6,489 bases of DNA from assembly GCA_030607835.1 (NCBI GenBank), contig JAUWJE010000115.1:1-6489 (forward strand), read 5' to 3'. The translations under genes and the position numbers were made by a program. The number at the start of each line of letters is the position of its first letter. Within the stretch, counting starts at the first letter, position 1. Below the pieces are notes generated by a model. The model was not told the origin of the DNA. It did no database searches and worked only from the letters and a program-made list of their open reading frames with translations. This document shows, one piece after another, positions 1-5,995 of this stretch. Origin of the DNA: Candidatus Fermentibacterota bacterium. GTDB taxonomy: Bacteria; Fermentibacterota; Fermentibacteria; Fermentibacterales; JCC-6.

Positions 1-383
1 TCAACTGTATCCAATTTACTGTAGGCGACAAGAGACATTGCCGACCTGGAGTTGTCAGTATACTCTTTCAAAGGAAGCATAACATTTTCAAGCAGAGTCA
101 GATTCCCCAGCAAAGCACCGGACTGAAAAAGCACTCCCCACCTTCTGCGGGATTCCTGAAGCACTTGAGGACTCTCCCAGATATCCCTCCCGTTGAACAG
201 GATTTTTCCACCCCACGGTTTTGACAGTCCAAGCAGGTGCTGCATCAGTGTACTTTTCCCACATCCGCTTCTACCAACAATAACCAGCACCTCTCCCCTG
301 TTTACCTGAAGATTAACATCATCCAGCACAAGCTGTTTATCCCAACCTCCCCTTAAATGCTCAACCTGAAGAATCGTGTTCAT
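1..383 (-). CDS. mlaF: MlaF-type phospholipid ABC transporter ATPase (5' part only)
   Basis: This is the N-terminal 127 codons of an ABC ATPase; the rest lies beyond the left edge. The translation begins MNTILQVEHLRGGW. A Walker A motif, GRSGCGKST, lies at about residues 38-46, and the Q-loop region reads LFQSGALLGNLTLLENV. The phrase FQSGAL with a following N-x-x-x-x-ENV is typical of the MlaF/Ttg2A branch. The signature motif, Walker B and H-loop are not in the window. In the known Mla system this cytoplasmic subunit hydrolyses ATP to drive lipid movement between the inner membrane and a periplasmic MCE protein. The ATG lies one base after the stop of the upstream MlaE-type gene (TGA-T-ATG), so translational coupling is likely. 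There is no strong separate ribosome binding site; a weak GGGA lies within the end of the permease gene. The call is firm at family level; the exact substrate is inferred. Confidence 0.9.
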   Translation of the reverse strand, partial: MNTILQVEHLRGGWDKQLVLDDVNLQVNRGEVLVIVGRSGCGKSTLMQHLLGLSKPWGGKILFNGRDIWESPQVLQESRRRWGVLFQSGALLGNLTLLENVMLPLKEYTDNSRSAMSLVAYSKLDTV

Positions 384-384
384 A

Positions 385-1464
385 TCATAAACTCAATCCC
401 GGACGTATATGAACAAACAGCAACGATAAGAGAGCGTCAGCAATAATCACCAGGAAGATACTCAGTACAACCGCAGCGGTTGTGGCTTTTCCAACAGCGG
501 CTGCGCCTCCGCGAACCCGCATTCCCATGAAACATCCGACATTTGCGATAATGACAGCGTAAATTATGCTCTTTATCATTCCCCAGATAATGTCCAGCGG
601 AATAAGTGCCTTGCCAAGTTCCGAAATAAACGTACTGGCAGGAAGATCAAGAAATAGTGTACCTGCAAGCAATCCGCCGAAAATTCCCGCACAGTTTGCA
701 AGCAGGACAAGGAACGGCATTACGCAGAGAAGTGCTATCATCTTTGGAGTAACAAGATAGCTGAAAGTGTCGAAGCCCATAACGCGGAGTGCATCTACTT
801 CCTGTCTGACCTGCATGGTTCCGATTTCAGCCGCAAAAGCCGATCCGGACCGCCCCGCGACCAGTACTGCTGCAAGCATGGGACCGATTTCCCATGTTAT
901 GCTGTACCCCAGCAGCGCCGGCATGAAGGTTTCCGCTCCAAAAATCCTCATCTGAAATCCGGACTGATAACCCAGGACAACACCCAGAAGCCATGTAAGA
1001 GTCGCGACTATCGGGATGGCTTTCACACCGGATTCTTCCATGTAGTAAAAAACCATCGCCCAGCGGATTTTCAGAGGACGCAGAATCAATCCGATGAAAG
1101 CATTCATAGTTTCACCCGCGAAGAACCATAGTCCGGACAGTGTATTCAGAAACGTGGATACACCCTCACCCAGATCCTCGAAATGTTCGTGCATTCCAAC
1201 CTGTTGTTTTTTCGAAATGGAAGCAGATTCATGCCTTTTAAAAGAAGCAAACAGAGTGTCTATAGATTTGGAAGCTCCGATTCGAGTGCACTTCACTCCT
1301 GCCCTGGCAAGTTGGCGACAGAATTGATAGAGAATTTCACCTGGAACTGAATCTATACCAGGACTGTCAGAAAAATCGAGTTTCATTTTTCCGGCATCGA
1401 AAAACACAGCCTTATTCTTCTCGATAAATTCCCTGAGGTAATCTGTATCGTCGGTTTCAAGCAC
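385..1464 (-). CDS. mlaE: MlaE-type lipid ABC transporter permease with N-terminal STAS (MlaB-like) region; annotated N-terminus probably incomplete
   Basis: This is a 359-residue protein from a GTG codon. Residues 1-80 look like the later part of a STAS domain: a strand and helix around LDFSDSPGIDSVPGEILYQF, then RAGVKCTRIGAS. Residues 110-359 are the MlaE/YrbE permease domain, with five or so hydrophobic segments and the family hallmark GPMLAAVLVAGRSGSAFAAE followed by IGTMQVRQEVDALRVMG (about 194-230). STAS-MlaE fusions are known and combine the roles of E. coli MlaB and MlaE. The protein sits in the inner membrane with MlaF, encoded one base downstream. The GTG start has no ribosome binding site, and it drops the first STAS strand. 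That strand is encoded just upstream in another frame (see 1465-1517), so the true gene may start at 1517 with an indel near 1464, giving about 376 residues. Family assignment is secure; the start is not. Confidence 0.92.
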   Translation of the reverse strand: MLETDDTDYLREFIEKNKAVFFDAGKMKLDFSDSPGIDSVPGEILYQFCRQLARAGVKCTRIGASKSIDTLFASFKRHESASISKKQQVGMHEHFEDLGEGVSTFLNTLSGLWFFAGETMNAFIGLILRPLKIRWAMVFYYMEESGVKAIPIVATLTWLLGVVLGYQSGFQMRIFGAETFMPALLGYSITWEIGPMLAAVLVAGRSGSAFAAEIGTMQVRQEVDALRVMGFDTFSYLVTPKMIALLCVMPFLVLLANCAGIFGGLLAGTLFLDLPASTFISELGKALIPLDIIWGMIKSIIYAVIIANVGCFMGMRVRGGAAAVGKATTAAVVLSIFLVIIADALLSLLFVHIRPGLSL

Positions 1465-1517
1465 ACATGAATAGATAATTGTGTGCCATCAAGCGTAAGT
1501 TTTTCAGAGCTTTTCAA
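1465..1517 (-). other. Probable missing N-terminus of the STAS-MlaE gene, in a shifted frame
   Basis: From a TTG at 1517 the minus strand reads MKSSEKLTLDGTQLSIHV over 18 codons (to 1464), then continues out of frame and stops at 1383. This peptide fits the first part of a STAS domain. Joined to the LETDDTDYL that opens the downstream frame, it lines up with remembered E. coli MlaB as GTQLSIHV-LETDDTDYL against GDTLALSGELDQDVLLPL. The frames meet at a GTGTG repeat: removing one GT, or a -1 slip, fuses them. The TTG has a strong ribosome binding site and the annotated GTG has none. This is inference from reading frames, not a proven gene start. Confidence 0.6.
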
Positions 1518-1520
1518 GTA

Positions 1521-1529
1521 TCACCTTCC
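1521..1529 (-). promoter_or_regulatory. Ribosome binding site supporting a TTG start at 1517
   Basis: The minus strand reads GGAAGGTGA, then TAC, then TTG. AGGTGA matches the 3' half of the canonical anti-Shine-Dalgarno partner, and the GG core is six bases from the TTG. It is the best ribosome binding site upstream of the permease gene and the main reason for doubting the GTG start at 1464. Confidence 0.6.
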
Positions 1530-1615
1530 CGCAAATACTCGATTCTCGATAATGTACACTGATTCATAGCAATTATTCCGCGCTAAAGGGAGCCCTGTCG
1601 CAACCTCTCTCAGGC

Positions 1616-1644
1616 TTGTCAATGAACACGTCAGTTTGTATTAA
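1616..1644 (+). promoter_or_regulatory. Candidate sigma-70-type promoter for the 45-residue small ORF
   Basis: A -35 element TTGTCA (1616-1621) and a -10 element TATTAA (1639-1644) are separated by 17 bases, with TG directly before the -10. The predicted transcript would start near 1651, about 23 bases ahead of the ATG at 1674, leaving room for the GAGGGGG ribosome binding site. The elements match consensus well, but the call rests on sequence only. Confidence 0.5.
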
Positions 1645-1673
1645 TTCACAAACAAAAGAGGGGGTATGGATAA

Positions 1674-1811
1674 ATGGGCACACTTGTTTTTCTTATTCTG
1701 AGGCTTGTGTTTGGATACAATAATGTTGGTGATGGTCAGGTTCTGGCTTTGCTTATCTCACTTGATACAATCGCTATCTTTCTGTTTCTCAAGCTGAAAG
1801 CCAAAAACTGA
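1674..1811 (+). CDS. Small hydrophobic protein of 45 residues, function unknown
   Basis: A short gene from ATG 1674 to TGA 1811. The protein begins MGTLVFLILRLVFGYNN and ends ISLDTIAIFLFLKLKAKN. It has two hydrophobic stretches, about residues 3-14 and 23-39, separated by a polar turn (GYNNVGDGQ), and a basic tail KLKAKN. This is the shape of a small membrane hairpin or single-pass protein. A GAGGGGG ribosome binding site (1658-1664) lies nine bases ahead of the ATG, and a well-spaced promoter candidate precedes it. A competing ATG at 1666 gives only 11 codons. It lies between the divergent Mla genes and the TonB-like gene and could share a transcript with the latter. I do not recognise the family. 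Its reality rests on the promoter, ribosome binding site and membrane-like composition together. Confidence 0.5.
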   Translation: MGTLVFLILRLVFGYNNVGDGQVLALLISLDTIAIFLFLKLKAKN

Positions 1812-1852
1812 CAATCAATTACCCAGTTTGATTCCAGATCACTCTCCTGCGG

Positions 1853-1908
1853 GATTCGCATCCATGTAGATATGACTCAATCGGCACATATCTCAATCTG
1901 AGCGAATC
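1853..1908. repeat. Nested inverted repeat upstream of the TonB-like gene
   Basis: Outer arms GATTCGC (1853-1859) and GCGAATC (1902-1908) and inner arms AGATATG (1868-1874) and CATATCT (1887-1893) are both perfect seven-base inverted repeats sharing the same centre, between 1880 and 1881. The segments between the arms mostly do not pair. It ends two bases before a possible extended -10 element. It could be an operator or a structured RNA between the small ORF and the TonB-like gene. There is no following T-run, so it is not a standard terminator. Confidence 0.45.
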
Positions 1909-1910
1909 AC

Positions 1911-1919
1911 TGTTATCAT
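1911..1919 (+). promoter_or_regulatory. Possible extended -10 promoter for the TonB-like gene
   Basis: TGTTATCAT fits the TGn-TATnAT extended -10 pattern. No good -35 element is seen at the usual distance. Transcription would start near 1926, about 46 bases before the ATG at 1972. The nested dyad at 1853-1908 would then cover the upstream promoter region. Confidence 0.3.
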
Positions 1920-1971
1920 TCAAAGGAATAGAAATCTCCTGAATTTGTACAACAATTGAAGGAGGTTTCGA

Positions 1972-2628
1972 ATGCGGAATTCAAGAAACAAATCAAAAGT
2001 TGGTGCGATGGATTACGGTACTGTCGCGGGTATTGTCCTGTTAATCCTGATATTTGAGGTAATACCTGCGACAAGGATAGGAAGACTTGCAGCGAAGACG
2101 GTTGAATCTGAAATGCAGGGGTATGATCCGGGAGAACTTTACGAAATTCCACCAGAACTTAAGGAAGACATCCCGATTGATATTGAGCAAATATTCCAGA
2201 ACGAAATACCTGATGTTGTTCAACCTGAACTGGTGATAAGCCTTTCAACCGATACAACCGGCCTTAGTCATGCGACTACGGTTAACATGAATATTCTGAC
2301 GCACAATGTGAATCCGGCAGACAATATTCCGAATCCAGGAACTTTCATTCCGCATAGCGTTCCTCCGGTCTGTACATTCAGACCTGTTCCTGAATATCCG
2401 GATATGGCAGCGCAGGCAGGAGTTGAAGGAAGAGTCATACTCCAGGTATTCGTATCAGCTGAAGGTAAACCCGTTCAGGTAGTAATTACACAGAGTTCGG
2501 GACTGGGAAGTATGGACGAATCAGCTGTGGCAGCTGCGTGGAACAGCAGCTGGTCCCCCGCGAAAAGAGCTGACAATGTACCTGTTGGTGTATGGACCTC
2601 AGTTATCTACAATTTCGTGCTCGAATAA
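1972..2628 (+). CDS. TonB C-terminal-domain protein (TonB-like energy transducer)
   Basis: A 218-residue protein. It has a short basic cytoplasmic N-terminus, one membrane segment at about residues 15-32 (YGTVAGIVLLILIFEVIP), an acidic periplasmic linker at about 33-130 and a TonB C-terminal domain at about 137-218. That domain reads VPEYPDMAAQAGVEGRVILQ, then a GKPVQVVITQSSG strand region, and ends VGVWTSVIYNFVLE. TonB proteins span the periplasm and pass inner-membrane proton-motive energy to outer-membrane receptors with the help of ExbB and ExbD. Unlike classical TonB, the linker has few Pro-Lys or Pro-Glu repeats and is short. No exbB/exbD or receptor gene is in the window, so its partners are unknown. 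Start choice is firm: AAGGAGG (1959-1965) lies six bases before the ATG. The gene converges on the ABC ATPase, with 14 bases between the two stops. Confidence 0.85.
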   Translation: MRNSRNKSKVGAMDYGTVAGIVLLILIFEVIPATRIGRLAAKTVESEMQGYDPGELYEIPPELKEDIPIDIEQIFQNEIPDVVQPELVISLSTDTTGLSHATTVNMNILTHNVNPADNIPNPGTFIPHSVPPVCTFRPVPEYPDMAAQAGVEGRVILQVFVSAEGKPVQVVITQSSGLGSMDESAVAAAWNSSWSPAKRADNVPVGVWTSVIYNFVLE

Positions 2629-2648
2629 TTATCTTCTTAAAATTATTC
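2623..2648. terminator. AT-rich inverted repeat over the convergent stop codons
   Basis: GAATAATT (2623-2630) and AATTATTC (2641-2648) form a perfect eight-base inverted repeat with a ten-base loop. The arms contain the stop codons of both the TonB-like gene (2626-2628) and the convergent ATPase gene (2643-2645). The position suits a two-way transcription end, but the stem is AT-rich and no clear T-run follows on either strand, so termination is uncertain. It may instead protect mRNA 3' ends. Confidence 0.35.
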
Positions 2649-3404
2649 CGGTTCTTCAACAAGTTCTTTAAAAGTCCTGCGCAGTGAAACAAGATAGTTC
2701 GTGAATTCCCGGGATAACCGTGATCTTGGATCGGTAAGATCTATAGTCTGGCGACGGACTATTCTACCGGGTCTATGACCTAGAACAACCACCTCACCGG
2801 CAAGGTACACAGCCTCTTCGATATTGTGTGTCACAAACACTACGGTAGTTGCAGCCTCTTTCCATGTATTCCTCAGATTCTCCTGCAGATCCTGACTTGT
2901 CCTGGTGTCCAGAGAACTGAAAGGCTCATCAAGAAGCAGAATGTCAGGCTGCATTACCAGTGATCTGGCAAGAGCGGCACGCTGTTGCATCCCTCCGGAA
3001 AGCTGGTGAGGATAGCTTGAACTGAAGTCGGATAATCCGACCATTTCAAGGATTGCTCCAACCCGCATGCGGCGTGTTATCCTGTCTATGTTTCCCCGCG
3101 CACGGAGAGGAAATTCAACATTGTCATGGATACTCATCCATGGGAAAAGCGCACCCTGCTGAAAGACATAACCTACAACTGGCTGTCTGCCGTCAGCCCT
3201 GAACATCAGATCGACGCTTCCGCTGTCAGGAACTTCCAGGCCTGCAATCGTTCGTAGAAGAGTTGTCTTCCCGCAACCTGTGGGTCCCAGCACGCACAGG
3301 AAGCTGCCCTGAGGAACATCGAAACTGACGGGACCAAGAGCATGGACATCACCGGATTTTTCTCTGAAGGTCTTTGCCAGCCCGGTTACACTCAAAGCCG
3401 TCAT
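2643..3404 (-). CDS. ABC importer ATPase, NitT/TauT/SsuB type
   Basis: A complete 253-residue ABC ATPase with all key motifs: Walker A GPTGCGKTT (about 40-48), Q-loop FQQGALFPW (81-89), signature LSGGMQQR (135-142), Walker B ILLLDEP (155-161), D-loop SSLD and the H-loop histidine in VTHNIEEAVYLA (about H193). The Q-loop ending FPW and the HNIEEAVYLA stretch are typical of ATPases serving nitrate, taurine and alkylsulfonate importers. It would act as a dimer on the cytoplasmic face of the permease encoded just upstream. Its ATG comes one base after the permease stop (TGA-A-ATG), and an AGGGAAAG ribosome binding site lies inside the end of the permease gene. It is the last gene of a three-gene operon. 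The motifs do not reveal the substrate. Confidence 0.95.
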   Translation of the reverse strand: MTALSVTGLAKTFREKSGDVHALGPVSFDVPQGSFLCVLGPTGCGKTTLLRTIAGLEVPDSGSVDLMFRADGRQPVVGYVFQQGALFPWMSIHDNVEFPLRARGNIDRITRRMRVGAILEMVGLSDFSSSYPHQLSGGMQQRAALARSLVMQPDILLLDEPFSSLDTRTSQDLQENLRNTWKEAATTVVFVTHNIEEAVYLAGEVVVLGHRPGRIVRRQTIDLTDPRSRLSREFTNYLVSLRRTFKELVEEPE

Positions 3405-3405
3405 T

Positions 3406-4248
3406 TCATCTTTCCCTGCTTCTTAGAACCAGTGATTTCTCACCCAGCGCTTCAAGTCCCTTGGAGAAGAAAGCACCAATAATCGCTACAATTACCAGAC
3501 ACGCGAGCATTATGTCATAACGGGACAGCTGATAGGAATATCTGATAAGGTATCCAATTCCGGAATTCGTTCCAGGGAGCATCTCAGCGGCAATGATAAC
3601 CATCCAGCATCTCCCGATTCCTAGTTTCAGTCCGTGAAAAATGTCCGGAAGAGCAGATGGAATCATCACATACCGGAAAACGAAAGTCTTTCTGGCACCA
3701 AGAACCTGAGCGGCTTCAAGATGCAGTTTTCGAACACTCCTTACTCCCTGAATAGTGCCAAGAATAATCGGGAATACACCTCCCCAGAACAGAATGAAGA
3801 TCATTCCAATCTGTATCTCGTTGAAAAGGTGTTTTTGATATCGCAGATACGAGATGCCTAGAAACTGCGAAAGTGTCTCCGATTTAAACAGTATTATTGA
3901 AAGGGGAAGAAGAGCGATGGCTGATAGCGGTCTTGCCATCTCTATCATAAGGGAAAGGTACTTTCTGACGTGTCTGGATGCACCCATCACAAGACCGATC
4001 GGAATGCCGATAAGAGCGGCAAGTGAAAATCCAAGTGTTATTCGAACAAGACTGACTGTCATACTCCAGACAAGAGATCCTGTTGATATCTGATCCTGGA
4101 ATGGATGCGCAAGAATCGAGAATACTTCTACTGGAGAGGGCAGGAGTGTATCCCGTCCCCCTCCAGTATTCAAGGCCCACCAGAGCAGCAGCAGAAGAGG
4201 GATAACCAGACCGGGAAGCCGATTTTTCAAACTTCCGATCCGGTACAC
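3406..4248 (-). CDS. ABC importer inner-membrane permease, NitT/TauT/SsuC type, with an internal insertion
   Basis: A 280-residue permease of the binding-protein-dependent transport family. Hydrophobic segments lie at about residues 12-27, 65-90, 105-121, 147-165, 207-223 and 244-262. The EAA loop that docks on the ATPase reads EAAQVLGARKTFVFRYVMIP (about 178-197). Between two membrane segments, at about 122-147, there is a polar stretch, FKSETLSQFLGISYLRYQKH followed by LFNEIQIG, where related permeases usually have only a short turn. The gene starts with GTG, with AAAGG directly in front, so the start is less certain than the family. It lies 32 bases after the binding-protein stop and one base before the ATPase start, consistent with one transcript. 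It would form the channel, probably as a homodimer. Confidence 0.9.
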   Translation of the reverse strand: MYRIGSLKNRLPGLVIPLLLLLWWALNTGGGRDTLLPSPVEVFSILAHPFQDQISTGSLVWSMTVSLVRITLGFSLAALIGIPIGLVMGASRHVRKYLSLMIEMARPLSAIALLPLSIILFKSETLSQFLGISYLRYQKHLFNEIQIGMIFILFWGGVFPIILGTIQGVRSVRKLHLEAAQVLGARKTFVFRYVMIPSALPDIFHGLKLGIGRCWMVIIAAEMLPGTNSGIGYLIRYSYQLSRYDIMLACLVIVAIIGAFFSKGLEALGEKSLVLRSRER

Positions 4249-4280
4249 CTTTCTGCCATTGCCTGTTGTTGAGATTGAAT

Positions 4281-5459
4281 CTACCTCAGATTCTCCGGCA
4301 TAAGGGAGAAATCGTAAAGGAATGAGGCGTTAATCTCATCATCCTTCTCCGTAAGAGGTCCGGTAAATGCTCCGAGATTTCTCATATTGTCGAGTATAGC
4401 AACCATGTTCTCGAGCCAGTCCAGAGAAACTTCCATACTGTATCTACTGGTAGCCATTGAGATCTCTTCAACTTCAACTGGATTACCAATCCACTCAGCG
4501 GCTGCGACAGCTGCATCCTCAGGGTTGTTATTGATATAGTCTGTGGCTGCGGCAAACAGTCTCAGTGATGCAGCAATTTCATCCTGTTTTTCAGCGATTG
4601 CTGTTTCCGTGGCTGCAATCGCGCAGCATGGATGGTTCCTGAAATCACCTGGCGGAAGGTCTGAAAGCTCTGCAACGCATTTTCCAATTCCGTTATGCTC
4701 AGCCAGAGCACAGGCGGGATTATTCGATACATACGCATCGACTGTTCCGTTCTGAAGTGCTGGATTGAGATTAGGTTGTCCCTGTGCATTGAAAAGAAGA
4801 ATTTTCGAATCAGGTTCAGGATTTCCCTGCATACTCCATGGAATTCCCGCCTCAGTAAGCGCTGATTCAAATATCAGCAGAGCAACTGCTTTCGGGCTTT
4901 TGAATCCTATGATCAGCGGTTCATCGCTTTCATTCACCCAGTTTACGAAACTGTCCCAATCGTTAACCGCATCGTTATCAACAGAAACTACAAGCATATC
5001 ACCTCTGCTGTGAAGCGGAGTGATTATTTTGATTCCGCTTCCCTGATCAGCACTCGCGGCAAAAGGAATTACACCCCCAAAACCGATATCAAATAATCCG
5101 GCAATCATATTGTTTGGAACGTTTATGGCTCCCTGTGACTGCACGAATTCGATTTCAACAACCTTCTGTCCGTTCTCAACCAGGGCATAGAAGCTTTCTC
5201 CAAGGGGCTCAAGGTAAATACCGTAAAGCTCGTTCATTTGTTCACCCCGAAGTGCAGATACAAACACAGCAGAATGGTGGTCATGTCTACAATGACCAAC
5301 TTTCAGAAGAGGTACTTCTATCGATAGATCAACAACCTGTTCCTGTATAGTGTCATCTGTATCAGTTTGAATCTGATCAGCCTGCTCACCACATCCGGCA
5401 ATGATTATTAAAAATAGAATTGAAAAGAAAGCTCCAGTGACCGAGATCTGCTTTTTCAT
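4281..5459 (-). CDS. Solute-binding lipoprotein of the NitT/TauT-type ABC importer, ligand unknown
   Basis: A 392-residue protein with a lipoprotein signal peptide: basic MKKQ, a hydrophobic core and the lipobox IAGC ending at Cys23. A Thr/Asp/Gln-rich linker (about 24-45) is followed by a NMT1/TauA-like periplasmic binding fold. Its first strand, LLKVGHCRHDHHSAVFVSAL (51-70), corresponds to the LRIGY..HAP..VA opening usual in this group. Later landmarks are NNMIAGLFDIGFGGVIPFAA (116-135) and NPALQNGTVDAYVSNNPACA (232-251), as in binding proteins whose lobes read off ligand presence. Unusual are the His/Cys cluster at 56-62 and further cysteines at 250, 261, 278 and 279. The start is supported by AAGGAAG seven bases before the ATG. 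It heads the importer operon. A sulfonate or nitrate ligand cannot be assumed; the ligand is unknown. Confidence 0.88.
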   Translation of the reverse strand: MKKQISVTGAFFSILFLIIIAGCGEQADQIQTDTDDTIQEQVVDLSIEVPLLKVGHCRHDHHSAVFVSALRGEQMNELYGIYLEPLGESFYALVENGQKVVEIEFVQSQGAINVPNNMIAGLFDIGFGGVIPFAASADQGSGIKIITPLHSRGDMLVVSVDNDAVNDWDSFVNWVNESDEPLIIGFKSPKAVALLIFESALTEAGIPWSMQGNPEPDSKILLFNAQGQPNLNPALQNGTVDAYVSNNPACALAEHNGIGKCVAELSDLPPGDFRNHPCCAIAATETAIAEKQDEIAASLRLFAAATDYINNNPEDAAVAAAEWIGNPVEVEEISMATSRYSMEVSLDWLENMVAILDNMRNLGAFTGPLTEKDDEINASFLYDFSLMPENLR

Positions 5460-5568
5460 CGCATTTCTTCCTTTGGATTAGAGTGTTTACTACAGCCTGC
5501 AGCAATAGACCAAAATTATCACATTTTCATCTCCCTTGATTAATTATTCTGTTACATGCCTTTTGCTA

Positions 5569-5597
5569 TAGATATCCTTTACTCTGTAACAATGCAA
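5569..5597 (-). promoter_or_regulatory. Candidate promoter of the ABC importer operon
   Basis: On the minus strand a -35 TTGCAT (5597-5592) and a -10 TATCTA (5574-5569) are separated by 17 bases. Transcription would start near 5562, giving a leader of about 100 bases before the ATG at 5459. A second candidate closer to the gene is an extended -10, TGTGATAAT (5523-5515), without a good -35. Either or both could serve the operon. Confidence 0.4.
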
Positions 5598-5674
5598 TTT
5601 GGAGGTCAAGCTTCAATATCCTCAACAAATACTCCAAATCATTAACTATTTTGTTCAATTTCAATCAGTTTCAG

Positions 5675-5706
5675 CGTTTACGCATTGATTATTCAATGCG
5701 TTAACG
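5675..5706. repeat. Strong imperfect palindrome (32 bases)
   Basis: Arms ACGCATTGA (5680-5688) and TCAATGCGT (5693-5701) pair perfectly around a four-base loop TTAT. After one T-T mismatch, four more pairs (CGTT 5675-5678 with AACG 5703-5706) extend the stem. It lies about 215 bases upstream of the binding-lipoprotein start and is not followed by a T-run, so an operator or stem-loop in an RNA is more likely than a terminator. Confidence 0.6.
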
Positions 5707-5924
5707 TTCCTTTCGAACTCTCCATAATGCACATTCCAATTACAATATTTTCGCATATGAACGATATTATGATTATTTGTTGTGACATTGCGTTTACACC
5801 AGATAGCATCTTACAGGGAAATTTGTATTTCAGATAAATTCTGTTAACTCGTTTTACAATTGTATCGTCTTGGATCAACCAGATTAGTTAATTCGCTACA
5901 TGCTGTTTTCCTGAATATTTTCCC

Positions 5925-5995
5925 TTAACGTTAACAATCAGATTGACTTGAATAATGCGTTACAGTTTTGATATATCGCTATACTATAACGTTAT
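5925..5995. repeat. Pair of AACGTT-centred 10-base palindromes
   Basis: TTAACGTTAA (5925-5934) and ATAACGTTAT (5986-5995) are perfect palindromes with centres 61 bases apart, about six helical turns. A third AACGTT lies at 5703-5708, at the edge of the larger palindrome. They could be sites for a dimeric regulator, but short AT-rich palindromes also arise by chance here. Confidence 0.35.

Noticed and set aside
1460..1470. Programmed -1 frameshifting as the explanation for the split STAS-MlaE frame.
   Set aside because: No X-XXY-YYZ slippery heptamer or obvious stimulatory structure is seen at the junction, so an indel (real or assembly) is simpler. Kept only as a lesser possibility.
1666..1701. 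An ATG at 1666 very close to the GAGGGGG ribosome binding site.
   Set aside because: It gives only 11 codons and sits too close to the ribosome binding site. The ATG at 1674 has better spacing and a longer, membrane-like product.
1813..1833. A six-base inverted repeat AATCAA/TTGATT just after the small ORF as a terminator.
   Set aside because: The stem is short and AT-rich and is not followed by a T-run.
3634..5350. Several plus-strand open frames of 70-82 codons inside the importer genes.
   Set aside because: They are antisense to genes with clear family motifs, lack ribosome binding sites and have no protein-like features of their own.
5693..5878. A 61-codon open frame on the minus strand within the intergenic region.
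   Set aside because: It begins at TTG with no ribosome binding site, overlaps one arm of the 32-base palindrome and has no recognisable protein character.
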